Below, piece after piece: positions 17,783 to 25,888 of a stretch of 42,065 nt of DNA. Within the stretch, counting starts at the first letter, position 1, and every line of letters begins with the position of its first letter. The DNA is from Clostridia bacterium. Its GTDB lineage: Bacteria > Bacillota > Clostridia > Oscillospirales > Acutalibacteraceae. The translations under genes and the position numbers were made by a program. The notes beneath the pieces were generated by a model. The model searched no databases. It was not told the DNA's origin and was given only the letters and a program-made list of their open reading frames with translations. The stretch is from the NCBI GenBank assembly GCA_017466365.1, contig JAFTUG010000003.1:1-42065 (forward strand), in the 5' to 3' direction.

Positions 17783-17812
17783 TTGAAATCACATCTTTTT
17801 CCTTTTTTGAAA

Positions 17813-17842
17813 ATTATATCATATATGCAGAAGCACTGTCAA
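17813..17842 (-). promoter_or_regulatory. Consensus promoter of the sigma/anti-sigma/YbjN operon
   Basis: On the minus strand TTGACA (17837-17842), 18 nt, TATAAT (17813-17818), about 31 nt before the ATG. It allows this sub-operon to be expressed separately from the upstream CARF gene. Confidence 0.88.
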
Positions 17843-17874
17843 TTAAAGAAGAAAAAGAAACAATGAATTCTTTT

Positions 17875-17888
17875 TCGAAAATTTTCGA
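17875..17888. repeat. 14-bp perfect palindrome after the CARF gene
   Basis: TCGAAAATTTTCGA lies between the CARF stop (17922) and the sigma operon promoter. It could be a weak terminator stem or an operator; nothing decides between these. Confidence 0.4.
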
Positions 17889-17921
17889 GCTCTGTAAATA
17901 CAGACCCTGATACACCATTAA

Positions 17922-19172
17922 TCAGCAAAGTATATTCTTTATTTTTTTTGCAAATTCTTCTTCAGAAAGCTCATGGACATTTTCAATTAATTGTATTTTC
18001 ATGTCTTTTGCTCTCTGAACAAAATACTTGTGCCCTTCAATACTGTTTTTTCCGAAGTAAGATGCGACCAGCACCTTTTGAGCATACGGCCCGCCAAACT
18101 TTTCGGATACTGTATTCAGCTTATAAAGCTCTGTTTCATCAACATATCCGTTTTTGCAGGAAATAAATACAGGAACCAAGCCCTTCGTTAAAACAACATC
18201 AATTTCATTTTCTGTATCTTTTTCTTCTTCGGATATATCGTGAATTGTTGAATCCCAATCAATGTAAACTCCGTTAACCGCATCGTCGTATCTGGCGGAA
18301 CCGTCTTTTTCTTTTGCGGCTTTGGCATGAAGCAAAACCATAAGTTCAAGCAAAGTCCCTTCTTTTGTCAAACATAGCTTAACCTGTTCATTTTTGAACG
18401 CAAAAGAAACCGTATCGTCATCATCCGCTAAATTCTCAATAAGCCCGTATCTGCAAAAATTTTTTACCAGACCCGAAACCCAAACATATTTGTGCTTTTG
18501 ACTATTCATAACTTCTTCTATGTGAGCCTTGTTTGCAGAGACCTCTAATTGTGACATGGCTTTGGTGCAGGTTTCGGAAATACATGAAAACGTACCTATT
18601 TGTGAGTTCCATAAACCGGGATTTTTTTTGCATATATCCCACATGGTTTTTAAATCCGATTCAAAATCATCATCAAACACCCACTCGTATGTACCTTTAT
18701 TACCGTTATATGAAACAACGGTGCCTCCATACAGCATGATGTTGTCTTTTACGGTAAGCTTTGGCGGCTCTGTATCCGGTAAAACCCCGTCACTGTCGCA
18801 ATCGTAAACCGTTCCTGTTCTTACATTAAACCTATGCATTTGAATTTTTCCTGTGCTTCTGTATTTTTCAAACACAATGCCCATCGCCACCAGAACTAAA
18901 TCTTCACCGCCGGTGAGGTCAAAGGCACAGTTTTCTTCAGTCTCAACGATTTCTGTCAAAGCCGAAACGATCTGCTCAACACTGTTCTTGTTGATTGGCT
19001 TAAAACCAAACTCAACATCAACTCCATGCGCATTTGCAAATCTCAAATATACACTTTCTTGTTTCTTCATCGGCTTTTTTTCACCGATAAATATGATTTT
19101 ATCAGGCTTAATCGCCAGACAGCTAGCCATATTAACTATTGACACACCATCAAAAAACTCAACTATCGTCAT
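17922..19172 (-). CDS. CARF-PD-(D/E)xK nuclease, DUF1887/Card1/Can2-like
   Basis: 416 residues. The N-terminal Rossmann-like CARF domain (about 1-135) has hydrophobic strands (KPDKIIFIG) and the hallmark NCAFDLTGGEDLVLVAMG (DLTGG at 85-89), the ligand-site motif of DUF1887 proteins. A winged-helix-like middle (about 160-270) includes VWVSGLVKNFCRYGLIENL. The C-terminal nuclease core has E275/E277 in GTLLELM, NEIDVVLTKG (D325) and VPVFISCKNG (K340). In characterised relatives cyclic oligoadenylate binding to CARF dimers switches on DNA or RNA cutting, normally in type III CRISPR systems. No CRISPR array or Cas gene is present here. The gene follows the AAA-FtsH gene after 102 nt. The D-x(14)-K core spacing is intact, although E is replaced by S two residues before K340. 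Confidence 0.85.
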   Translation of the reverse strand: MTIVEFFDGVSIVNMASCLAIKPDKIIFIGEKKPMKKQESVYLRFANAHGVDVEFGFKPINKNSVEQIVSALTEIVETEENCAFDLTGGEDLVLVAMGIVFEKYRSTGKIQMHRFNVRTGTVYDCDSDGVLPDTEPPKLTVKDNIMLYGGTVVSYNGNKGTYEWVFDDDFESDLKTMWDICKKNPGLWNSQIGTFSCISETCTKAMSQLEVSANKAHIEEVMNSQKHKYVWVSGLVKNFCRYGLIENLADDDDTVSFAFKNEQVKLCLTKEGTLLELMVLLHAKAAKEKDGSARYDDAVNGVYIDWDSTIHDISEEEKDTENEIDVVLTKGLVPVFISCKNGYVDETELYKLNTVSEKFGGPYAQKVLVASYFGKNSIEGHKYFVQRAKDMKIQLIENVHELSEEEFAKKIKNILC

Positions 19173-19274
19173 TTGTATACATCCTAATTTTACGTTATTC
19201 TTCTTACATTGTTTTATGTTGTCAGAACTCTTATAAAAACATAAACTTCATTCCGAATTTTTTTCGCAAAAAAG

Positions 19275-22200
19275 TTAGATGTTTTTTGTTGCATACGCAG
19301 AAAAAATTCTGTCAATTTCATTTGTGGTCAAATGATTCTTTTGCAATAATTCCTCTACTATTTTTTCAACCGCTTTGCGATTATCGGCAAGGATTTTCTT
19401 TGCATTTTCCAACTCGGTCTTAAGAATATTGTTTATTGCATCTCTTATCTGTTGTGACATCGCTCCGGTTGAAAGTTCATTTTCCTGAACAACAGCCAGT
19501 CCGATATTATCATCCATGCCGAAATTACAAACAATATTTTTTGCAATAGCTGTTGCATTTCTTAAGTCACTGCTCGGTCCCGTAGTAAGACCGTTTTCGT
19601 CACCAAAGAATACCAATTCAGAAGCTCTGCCGCCCAAAGCGGTTCTGATTCTGTTGAGCAGCATGGCTTTTGTGTAGGTGCCACGATTTTCGGTATCGCC
19701 ATGGAACATATATCCGCCATGATTGCCTCGGGCAACAACGGTTAAATATGACGGCGTTTCGCCGTTGTACCAGCACAAAAATGCATGCCCCGCCTCGTGA
19801 TATGCTGTATTTTCAAGCTCCGAAATATCCCATTTTTTCTCCTCGCCGAAAATGAACGATTCAAATGCTTCTTCAAGAACTCCATCATCCACTTCGTTCT
19901 TGTTTTCTCTGATTGCAATTCTCATAGAGAATTCAAAAACAGATGCAAGCTGCGCCAAGCTCATTCCGGTAGAACGGACAGCAATATTTTCTATTTCTTC
20001 GCCGGAAATATTAAAAATAGGCTTGTCCTTTATTTTCATATTTATATATGCGATTCTCGCTTTTTTATCCGGCAAATCGATATAAATATGTCTGTCAAAA
20101 CGTCTCAAAAGAGCTGCGTCAAGGCTTTTGCTTGTTCCGGGTTCTACTTCAAAATTTGTTGCCGCCAAAACAAAAACAGGCTTCTTTGCGTCAGTTTTAA
20201 AACCATCCATCTGGTTCAAAAACTCCGTCAATATGCTTTCAGAGGAAAATCCGCTGCCTTTTCTTTCTTTAGCAATAGCATCAATTTCATCTATAAATAT
20301 GATTGTGGGTGCATATTTTCTTGCTGTGGCAAATAAATTGCGCACCATGTCTCCACCCTCACCGACATATTTCTTTAAGAACTGATTGCCTGAAGCACAT
20401 ATAAAAGTTACATCCGATTCACCTGCAACCGCTTTTGCAAGCATGGTTTTACCTGTGCCGGGAGGTCCGTAGAATAAAACGCCTTTGGGAACGCCTAATC
20501 CTTTTGACGAATACGTCTTCGGATTTTTTAAATAGTCAACAAAATACTTCAGCTCACTCTTGGCACTTTCCGCACCGATTATATCATCAAATTTAACATT
20601 CGGTTTGGAAACATCAGTTAAAATATTACCGCTGTCCTCTGCATCAACGGCTGTTTCCAAAGAAATATCAAACAATCTTATTTCCGCTGATTTGCCGTCA
20701 GATGTTATGCTTTGTGAGGTTTCATATGTAATTAATTTGCTTGATTTCGCCAAATCAATCATGCTTTGCTGATGATGCAATTGCATCAAAATTTCAGAAA
20801 CTGCCGCATCCAACTCTTCTGTTGCACTAACATCGACAATACCGCGAACACCCTCTTTTGTCAGCGAGAATTTCTCCTCTTCTCTGTACTTATGGGTATC
20901 ATCGGCAAGAACATAAAGAGGTGCATCAGTTGATTCGCATACATACTTAAAGAAAGCCCTTCCTTCGGAATCTACATCTTCGATATTCAATTCCCTGCAA
21001 ACATCGGAACGTTTTCCGCTATGCAAATCACAAAAAACAAGCTCCACATCCTGTTTATTAATTATATTCTTTGCCTCTTCTAACGAAGAAACATTTATAC
21101 TATTATAGCCTTTTTTCTCTGCAATTACATCAATTTTGTCACATGCCTCCTTGTCTCCGAAAGACAATATGCAGCCTTTGGAATCATCTCGGAACAAGCG
21201 CAGCACCTGCTCATTTTCAGGAAGCTCCAATGTAACATCTATATTTTCAATATTCTCAATGCTGATGACGTTATCTCCGCTGGAAATCAATCTGAACAAT
21301 TCGTATAATTCAGTGCTGAAAAAGCTGTTAGCCCTGCTTTTCACGGTTCGTGCATCGGCATGTCCGCCTTCCGAAAACAATACACAGGAATAAACATCAT
21401 CAGAAACATTGCACTTAATGCCTGTTTCTTCTTCGAGACATTTGGCATTTCTGGAAATTTCCTTTTCTGCAATTTTTCTTAAGGAGTGTGCTTCCATATG
21501 ATTAAACATAATAACATTACCCGTTGCAAATCTTGAACAAATTGCAGCAGGAAAAGAGCCTAAACCTGTTTTCGGGTCAATATCCGTTTCTAAAGCTCTT
21601 AATATTGTTTTTCTGGAAATGCCCGACAAATTCGGAGTTAACGAACCTTCGTAAACTTTTCTGCCGGCATTGGTTGTAAAAATGATTATAGCTTGCGAAA
21701 AATCAACTTCCTTGCTTGTATTGGTATCGCGAAGTCTGCCGGCATCAAGCACCTGCAAAAACAAATGAATAACCGCTATATTTGCCTTTTCAATCTCATC
21801 AAAAAGCAATACACATTTCGGATTCTTTGCAACAAAGCCGGTTAACCCGCCTTCTTTATCGCCCTTAAATGATTTATTGGTGCCCAGCAGCTCCATAAGT
21901 GCATCTCTTTCAGAGTATTCACTCATATCAAATCTCATAAAAGGAAGAGCAAGCATTTCGGCTGCTTGTTCGGCCAAAAATGTTTTACCAACACCGGGAG
22001 GCCCTGCGAACAAATATGTTGCTTTAGGCTTTTTGCTTGTTTTATCAGTTATGCTTCTGAGTTCTGACTGAAAATATCCGGATGCAAAAATGCTTATTGC
22101 ATTATCCTGACCAAAAACAACACTGCTCAATTTTCTTTGCATTGATTTAACTTTTTCGGTCAGCGCAGCAATTTGCTCTTTAGGATTCATTCCGCAATCT

Positions 22201-22766
22201 CTGCATTCTGCTTCCGTCTCTTCGCTTAAGGCTTCACCGTTTGCACCGTCTTTTTCTTCGTCTTTATCCTTTTGAATAAACTTCAAAAACTCTTCCGCAG
22301 CCTTAGAAACCGCATCGGAGGTTATATTTGAATTCTTATCTTTTTTATCCGAACCCGACATTATTGTTTTAATCTCATCTGTCGGTGAATCGATTATACA
22401 TTTCAGGAAAATGTCAGCCGTGATATTCTTTTTCCCTTTTTGTTCTGAAATTTGTTTTGATGAAGCCATAACTTGCCTGAACAAAAGATCGTCTATATAA
22501 GTTTCTTTTTTTGAACATAACATTTCAATATAAGAAGAAAGCTTTTCCGATTTTGTTATATCATTAACAATTTCAAATAATGCTTTAACTTCAGAAACAT
22601 CATATTCCGAGTTAACTTGTGACTCCGAAGTATTGTTGCAATATTCCAAAACAGCGGCAAAGACATGATTCACGGTCAATATTTTACTGCCATTGTTATT
22701 CTTGATTTTTTCCGCACACTCAAAAAGATGGCTTAAGAGCTTGCTGTTTGTCATATCCTGATTCAT
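19275..22766 (-). CDS. Clp-N / AAA+ / receiver-like / FtsH AAA+ / M41 metalloprotease fusion
   Basis: 1163 residues from the ATG at 22766, which has GAGGAGGAAG upstream. Domains in order: Clp-N-like double helical repeat (about 5-140); a charged linker (140-195); a ClpA/B D2-type AAA+ module with Walker A GPPGVGKT (255-262), Walker B LLFDEIEKA (320-328), sensor FTTNAG and R412; a receiver-like domain (about 530-660) with D580 in LVFCDLH but without the usual Thr and Lys; an FtsH-type AAA+ module with GPPGTGKT (767-774), IIFIDEID (822-829) and RRFDR (888-892); and peptidase M41 with HEAGH (990-994), GGRASE and TTGPSSDLRNAT. FtsH is normally about 650 residues and membrane-anchored; no transmembrane segment is seen here. 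It is presumably a soluble ATP-driven unfoldase-protease dedicated to this island. All catalytic motifs look intact. Confidence 0.9.
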   Translation of the reverse strand: MNQDMTNSKLLSHLFECAEKIKNNNGSKILTVNHVFAAVLEYCNNTSESQVNSEYDVSEVKALFEIVNDITKSEKLSSYIEMLCSKKETYIDDLLFRQVMASSKQISEQKGKKNITADIFLKCIIDSPTDEIKTIMSGSDKKDKNSNITSDAVSKAAEEFLKFIQKDKDEEKDGANGEALSEETEAECRDCGMNPKEQIAALTEKVKSMQRKLSSVVFGQDNAISIFASGYFQSELRSITDKTSKKPKATYLFAGPPGVGKTFLAEQAAEMLALPFMRFDMSEYSERDALMELLGTNKSFKGDKEGGLTGFVAKNPKCVLLFDEIEKANIAVIHLFLQVLDAGRLRDTNTSKEVDFSQAIIIFTTNAGRKVYEGSLTPNLSGISRKTILRALETDIDPKTGLGSFPAAICSRFATGNVIMFNHMEAHSLRKIAEKEISRNAKCLEEETGIKCNVSDDVYSCVLFSEGGHADARTVKSRANSFFSTELYELFRLISSGDNVISIENIENIDVTLELPENEQVLRLFRDDSKGCILSFGDKEACDKIDVIAEKKGYNSINVSSLEEAKNIINKQDVELVFCDLHSGKRSDVCRELNIEDVDSEGRAFFKYVCESTDAPLYVLADDTHKYREEEKFSLTKEGVRGIVDVSATEELDAAVSEILMQLHHQQSMIDLAKSSKLITYETSQSITSDGKSAEIRLFDISLETAVDAEDSGNILTDVSKPNVKFDDIIGAESAKSELKYFVDYLKNPKTYSSKGLGVPKGVLFYGPPGTGKTMLAKAVAGESDVTFICASGNQFLKKYVGEGGDMVRNLFATARKYAPTIIFIDEIDAIAKERKGSGFSSESILTEFLNQMDGFKTDAKKPVFVLAATNFEVEPGTSKSLDAALLRRFDRHIYIDLPDKKARIAYINMKIKDKPIFNISGEEIENIAVRSTGMSLAQLASVFEFSMRIAIRENKNEVDDGVLEEAFESFIFGEEKKWDISELENTAYHEAGHAFLCWYNGETPSYLTVVARGNHGGYMFHGDTENRGTYTKAMLLNRIRTALGGRASELVFFGDENGLTTGPSSDLRNATAIAKNIVCNFGMDDNIGLAVVQENELSTGAMSQQIRDAINNILKTELENAKKILADNRKAVEKIVEELLQKNHLTTNEIDRIFSAYATKNI

Positions 22767-22796
22767 ATTCTTCCTCCTCAATCACTTTAATTTTTA

Positions 22797-22976
22797 TTAT
22801 CTTTGCTTTATCTCTGATTTTTCTCGCACCCATTTGACGGGAACCAGCCAAATTCTTTGAGCCCCGAATTGCTGCGCACCTTCAACCTTTCCGTCTTTAC
22901 AAAGCTGCTGTATCCACCTTTCGGTCACTCCGATTTTTTCGGCAGCCTCTTTCGCCGAAATATAGTCAAATTCCAT
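22797..22976 (-). CDS. Small excisionase/MerR-type HTH protein
   Basis: 59 residues; ATG at 22976 with GGGAG upstream. The sequence reads DYISAKEAAEKIGVTERWIQ, then QLCKDGKVEGAQQFG and RIWLVPVKWV, the pattern of HTH_17/excisionase-like winged helices (helix 1, recognition helix with ERWIQQL, and the WLVP wing). Such domains bind DNA and often act as small regulators or recombination directionality factors. Here it is embedded between the RyR gene (34 nt upstream) and the protease gene (30 nt downstream), so it is more likely the island's own regulator, perhaps acting on the palindrome in the promoter at 25889-25917. That link is inference. Confidence 0.8.
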   Translation of the reverse strand: MEFDYISAKEAAEKIGVTERWIQQLCKDGKVEGAQQFGAQRIWLVPVKWVREKSEIKQR

Positions 22977-23010
22977 TAAAATTCTCCCAACTTAAACAGT
23001 ATAATTCTAT

Positions 23011-23295
23011 TTAATCTTCCTTTTCAATTTTATATCCCAAAGCAACTATCAATTTCAATGTTTCAAGCGCCGTATTTCTGTCATATTCTTTTTCGCTTTC
23101 GGGAAGCTCCGAATACGGAATAAGACAAGGTGTGGTTTTCTTTGAGTCGTCTCTTTTTTCACCATATATCCAGCCTTCGGAAATTCTTCCTGCTGCCCAT
23201 ATATCATGTACATTCTCGGCTATTTCTTCTGTAAGACCAAGAAGCTCTTCGGACAATACAATTCTGCTTGTATCTACAGGATTCGGATTATACAT
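23011..23295 (-). CDS. Stand-alone RyR-domain protein
   Basis: 94 residues; ATG at 23295 with AAGGAG upstream, one base after the stop of the preceding gene, so translation is coupled. The whole protein is one ryanodine-receptor repeat domain: NPVDTSRIVLSEELLGL, ENVHDIWAAGRISEGWIYGE, LIPYSELPESEKEYDRNTA, LETLKLIVALGYKI. The HDxWA-x-GWxYG core and the PYSxLxxxEKxYDR motif are strong family marks. In eukaryotic calcium channels these repeats sit in the cytosolic shell. In bacteria they occur in signalling and conflict-type neighbourhoods and have been proposed to bind nucleotide-derived ligands. The ligand here is unknown. Confidence 0.88.
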   Translation of the reverse strand: MYNPNPVDTSRIVLSEELLGLTEEIAENVHDIWAAGRISEGWIYGEKRDDSKKTTPCLIPYSELPESEKEYDRNTALETLKLIVALGYKIEKED

Positions 23296-23296
23296 A

Positions 23297-25852
23297 TCAC
23301 TTTTCTCCTTGAGTTAGTTTTATTATTGACTCTATAATTCGGGTATCGGTATCCTTGGGATAATCATAAAACTTCATATCCGTTCCGTTTAGCTCGGAAG
23401 CTAAATCCAGCATATCCAGCGGCTTTTCCTTAAACGGCTGACCATCTTCACTTCTTTTTCTGCTTGAGTCAACGCATATATCAATAATTCTTTTTACATC
23501 TGTTATTTTATTTTTCATCTCCGCTTCATCTGTTTTTTCTCTATTTCCATCTTTCAATAATTTTAATTTCTCAATAGATTTTTTCAGATTCTCATTAAGA
23601 ATTTCAGGCTGAATTTGTTCGCTTTCAGGAAGTCTTAACCAAGAACATATACATTTTTCAAACAGCTTTTCATTCAGTTCCTGCTCACCGATTACAACAT
23701 TCAATAATCGTGCTTTTAAATCATTAATTCTAATTTCGCCGTTACCGTCTATCGGTGTTTCAGAGCATTCAAACAAACAGCCATGTATCTTCTGATTGAT
23801 GTTTTTTCCTTTCATTTTAACCTGTGAAAAGCCGATTGAACGCATATACGCATTCCAGCGTCTGTGCTCAAGCCAGGTCAAATATTGCAAAACTTCCTCT
23901 CTCGCATTTTCACTAAGAACATCTTTTCGGTAATTATCGATTGCCCTTTCATCAAAGGATTTGAGATTTTCCCTGTTTGCAGCATCGTGATAATTTTCTT
24001 TTGCATATAAATACGAAGAAAAAATACGATACTTCAAGTGAACTTCTCTCGCCTTGCTGGACAAATTATCATACAACGATTTGTTGAAGCGTTTTTCTTG
24101 TTCCTTCTTCTTTTCCTCACATGAAGATTTAGAATATACATCATGGACAGAAAGTGCCGAAGGATCCCTGTTAACCATAGTGACATTTTTATAACTGTAT
24201 GTTTCCTCAACACTGCCAAAAGGATACATATCAATATTCGGATTCAAAGAATCATATCCGCTGTTAAGAATGCTGCAAAAGCTATCGTTATATACAACAT
24301 AAGCAATAACCTTTTTTGATTGACTGCCGCTGATTTTTTGCCTTACGCTTATTTTCCTTTCAAGCTCTTCGGCTATTGCTATATTCAGTTCATCGCTGCC
24401 CAAAGCAACAAAAATATAATCGGACTCCAAAATATTAAACGCTTCTTGTTCTTTATCAACGGCAGTATTTTTGTCTTTGGCAGCCCCAAGAATTGTACAT
24501 TCGACCTTTGATAAATCAACGCTGTTCATTTTGTATCTGCCGTACCTTACCGTAAAATACGGTTCTTGGAAATGTTCATCATTTTCATCCGGATAGGTTT
24601 TCAATAGCGGAGATTCTTCTCTTGTGCTTTCCAATATTTCCGGACTAATCCTGTTGAGTCTGTCCTCAAAATCTTTTTCTTTCTCATCCGAAACAACGTT
24701 TATATTTAATCTATAGCCGTAAAACTGTCCGGCCCAGGTGGAGGAAAGAAACATCTGCATGCCGATTTTACCGCTGCCGATTATTGTTAAGTTGAATTCT
24801 CTTTTCTCGTCACGTTTTATTTCAAGCCCACTTTCATTTGACAGCAGCGGTTCAACAAGAGGCTTTTCGGCTAACAGCTTTAAAATCAAATTTTCATATT
24901 CCTTAACCCTTGTTATAACAGGTGTATCATTATGAGCACCCGACTCTTCAAAATGTTTCTTTGTTTTATCATAGATTCTCTTCTCTATCATAGCATATGA
25001 ATCATCTTGATAAAAAATATATATCTGTGCTTCTTTTATCATTGAATCATAACCGTTATCGCACATTTCCGAAAGTGTCTTGATATTTTCTTTTTCATCT
25101 TCATCCATTAAGAAAATCTGCTTTTCTCTAAAGCACTTAACCTTCAAGTGAGCCAAATCATCATTGATGCATACTGCACCTAATTTTTTGGCTTCCAAAA
25201 AATATTCCGAGCTTTTTTCGCTTTCATCATCTAAATATGTATCGGTAAACACCAGTAACGGTCTTTCCCAAATGCCTGTGTTTTCCAACAAAACACTCTT
25301 AGCCAAAGCTAATGTGCGTTCGTTTAATTCACTGAAATAGTATTGATTTCTGAAAAGCGAAACTTTGAGTTTTAATTTTGGAAAAACGGTCGTCAAAACA
25401 TCAAAAACTATAGCCCCTCCGGCCAGCGGTGTTAATAAATTCAAGCACGATGCATAAATACCGTACACATATTCACACCAATATTTTTCGGATACGATAT
25501 CCCTTATCATTTCTTTTCCCAAAACAATATAATGGACATATTCCTCATCCAAGCTCAAGGTGCGAAGAGCATGTATAAAGCTGTCAAACAGCAATTCCAT
25601 CACAGTAAGCCCCTCACCTTTTCCGATGATTTCGGAATAGTATGATACTGCCAAGCGTAAAAACCAAACTGAAACAACAAGAAAAACAGACAGAATCATA
25701 AGCTTCCTGCTTAACGGCGAGGTATCTGTAATTTTATCTTTTTTATTATGATCGGTAAACCATTTGTAAAGTGCAAAAACAGCCGGCACAAACCAACACA
25801 AAACAGAAACAGCCAGTAAAAATCTTATAAAATTTATCTGCATATCCGTCAT
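23297..25852 (-). CDS. Membrane protein with tandem Rossmann (TrkA/KTN-like) modules and RyR-like region
   Basis: 851 residues from the ATG at 25852, which has GGAG seven nt upstream; a GTG at 25870 lies before that site and is rejected. Three hydrophobic segments occur near the N-terminus (about 7-28, 50-71, 132-155). A first Rossmann-like half follows (about 168-290; FSELNERTLALAKSVLLEN, RPLLVFTDTYLD), then a second with the nucleotide-type loop LTIIGSGKIGMQMF (355-368) and DYIFVALGSDELNIAIA (478-494). Near 655-680 LTWLEHRRWNAYMRSIGF resembles the helical core of RyR repeats. The C-terminal 150 residues are charged and helical, with no family recognised. The layout recalls ion channels gated by RCK/KTN domains, but no selectivity filter is seen. 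It is the first gene of the island and probably a membrane-bound sensor. Confidence 0.7.
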   Translation of the reverse strand: MTDMQINFIRFLLAVSVLCWFVPAVFALYKWFTDHNKKDKITDTSPLSRKLMILSVFLVVSVWFLRLAVSYYSEIIGKGEGLTVMELLFDSFIHALRTLSLDEEYVHYIVLGKEMIRDIVSEKYWCEYVYGIYASCLNLLTPLAGGAIVFDVLTTVFPKLKLKVSLFRNQYYFSELNERTLALAKSVLLENTGIWERPLLVFTDTYLDDESEKSSEYFLEAKKLGAVCINDDLAHLKVKCFREKQIFLMDEDEKENIKTLSEMCDNGYDSMIKEAQIYIFYQDDSYAMIEKRIYDKTKKHFEESGAHNDTPVITRVKEYENLILKLLAEKPLVEPLLSNESGLEIKRDEKREFNLTIIGSGKIGMQMFLSSTWAGQFYGYRLNINVVSDEKEKDFEDRLNRISPEILESTREESPLLKTYPDENDEHFQEPYFTVRYGRYKMNSVDLSKVECTILGAAKDKNTAVDKEQEAFNILESDYIFVALGSDELNIAIAEELERKISVRQKISGSQSKKVIAYVVYNDSFCSILNSGYDSLNPNIDMYPFGSVEETYSYKNVTMVNRDPSALSVHDVYSKSSCEEKKKEQEKRFNKSLYDNLSSKAREVHLKYRIFSSYLYAKENYHDAANRENLKSFDERAIDNYRKDVLSENAREEVLQYLTWLEHRRWNAYMRSIGFSQVKMKGKNINQKIHGCLFECSETPIDGNGEIRINDLKARLLNVVIGEQELNEKLFEKCICSWLRLPESEQIQPEILNENLKKSIEKLKLLKDGNREKTDEAEMKNKITDVKRIIDICVDSSRKRSEDGQPFKEKPLDMLDLASELNGTDMKFYDYPKDTDTRIIESIIKLTQGEK

Positions 25853-25888
25853 ATCAATTCTCCGTTTCACTGAATAAATCCAATTTCA

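Noticed and set aside
17922-25852. The island as a SAVED-Lon (CalpL) system
   Set aside because: No SAVED domain or Lon Ser-Lys protease motif is present; the protease is FtsH-type (HEAGH). Only the overall logic is similar.
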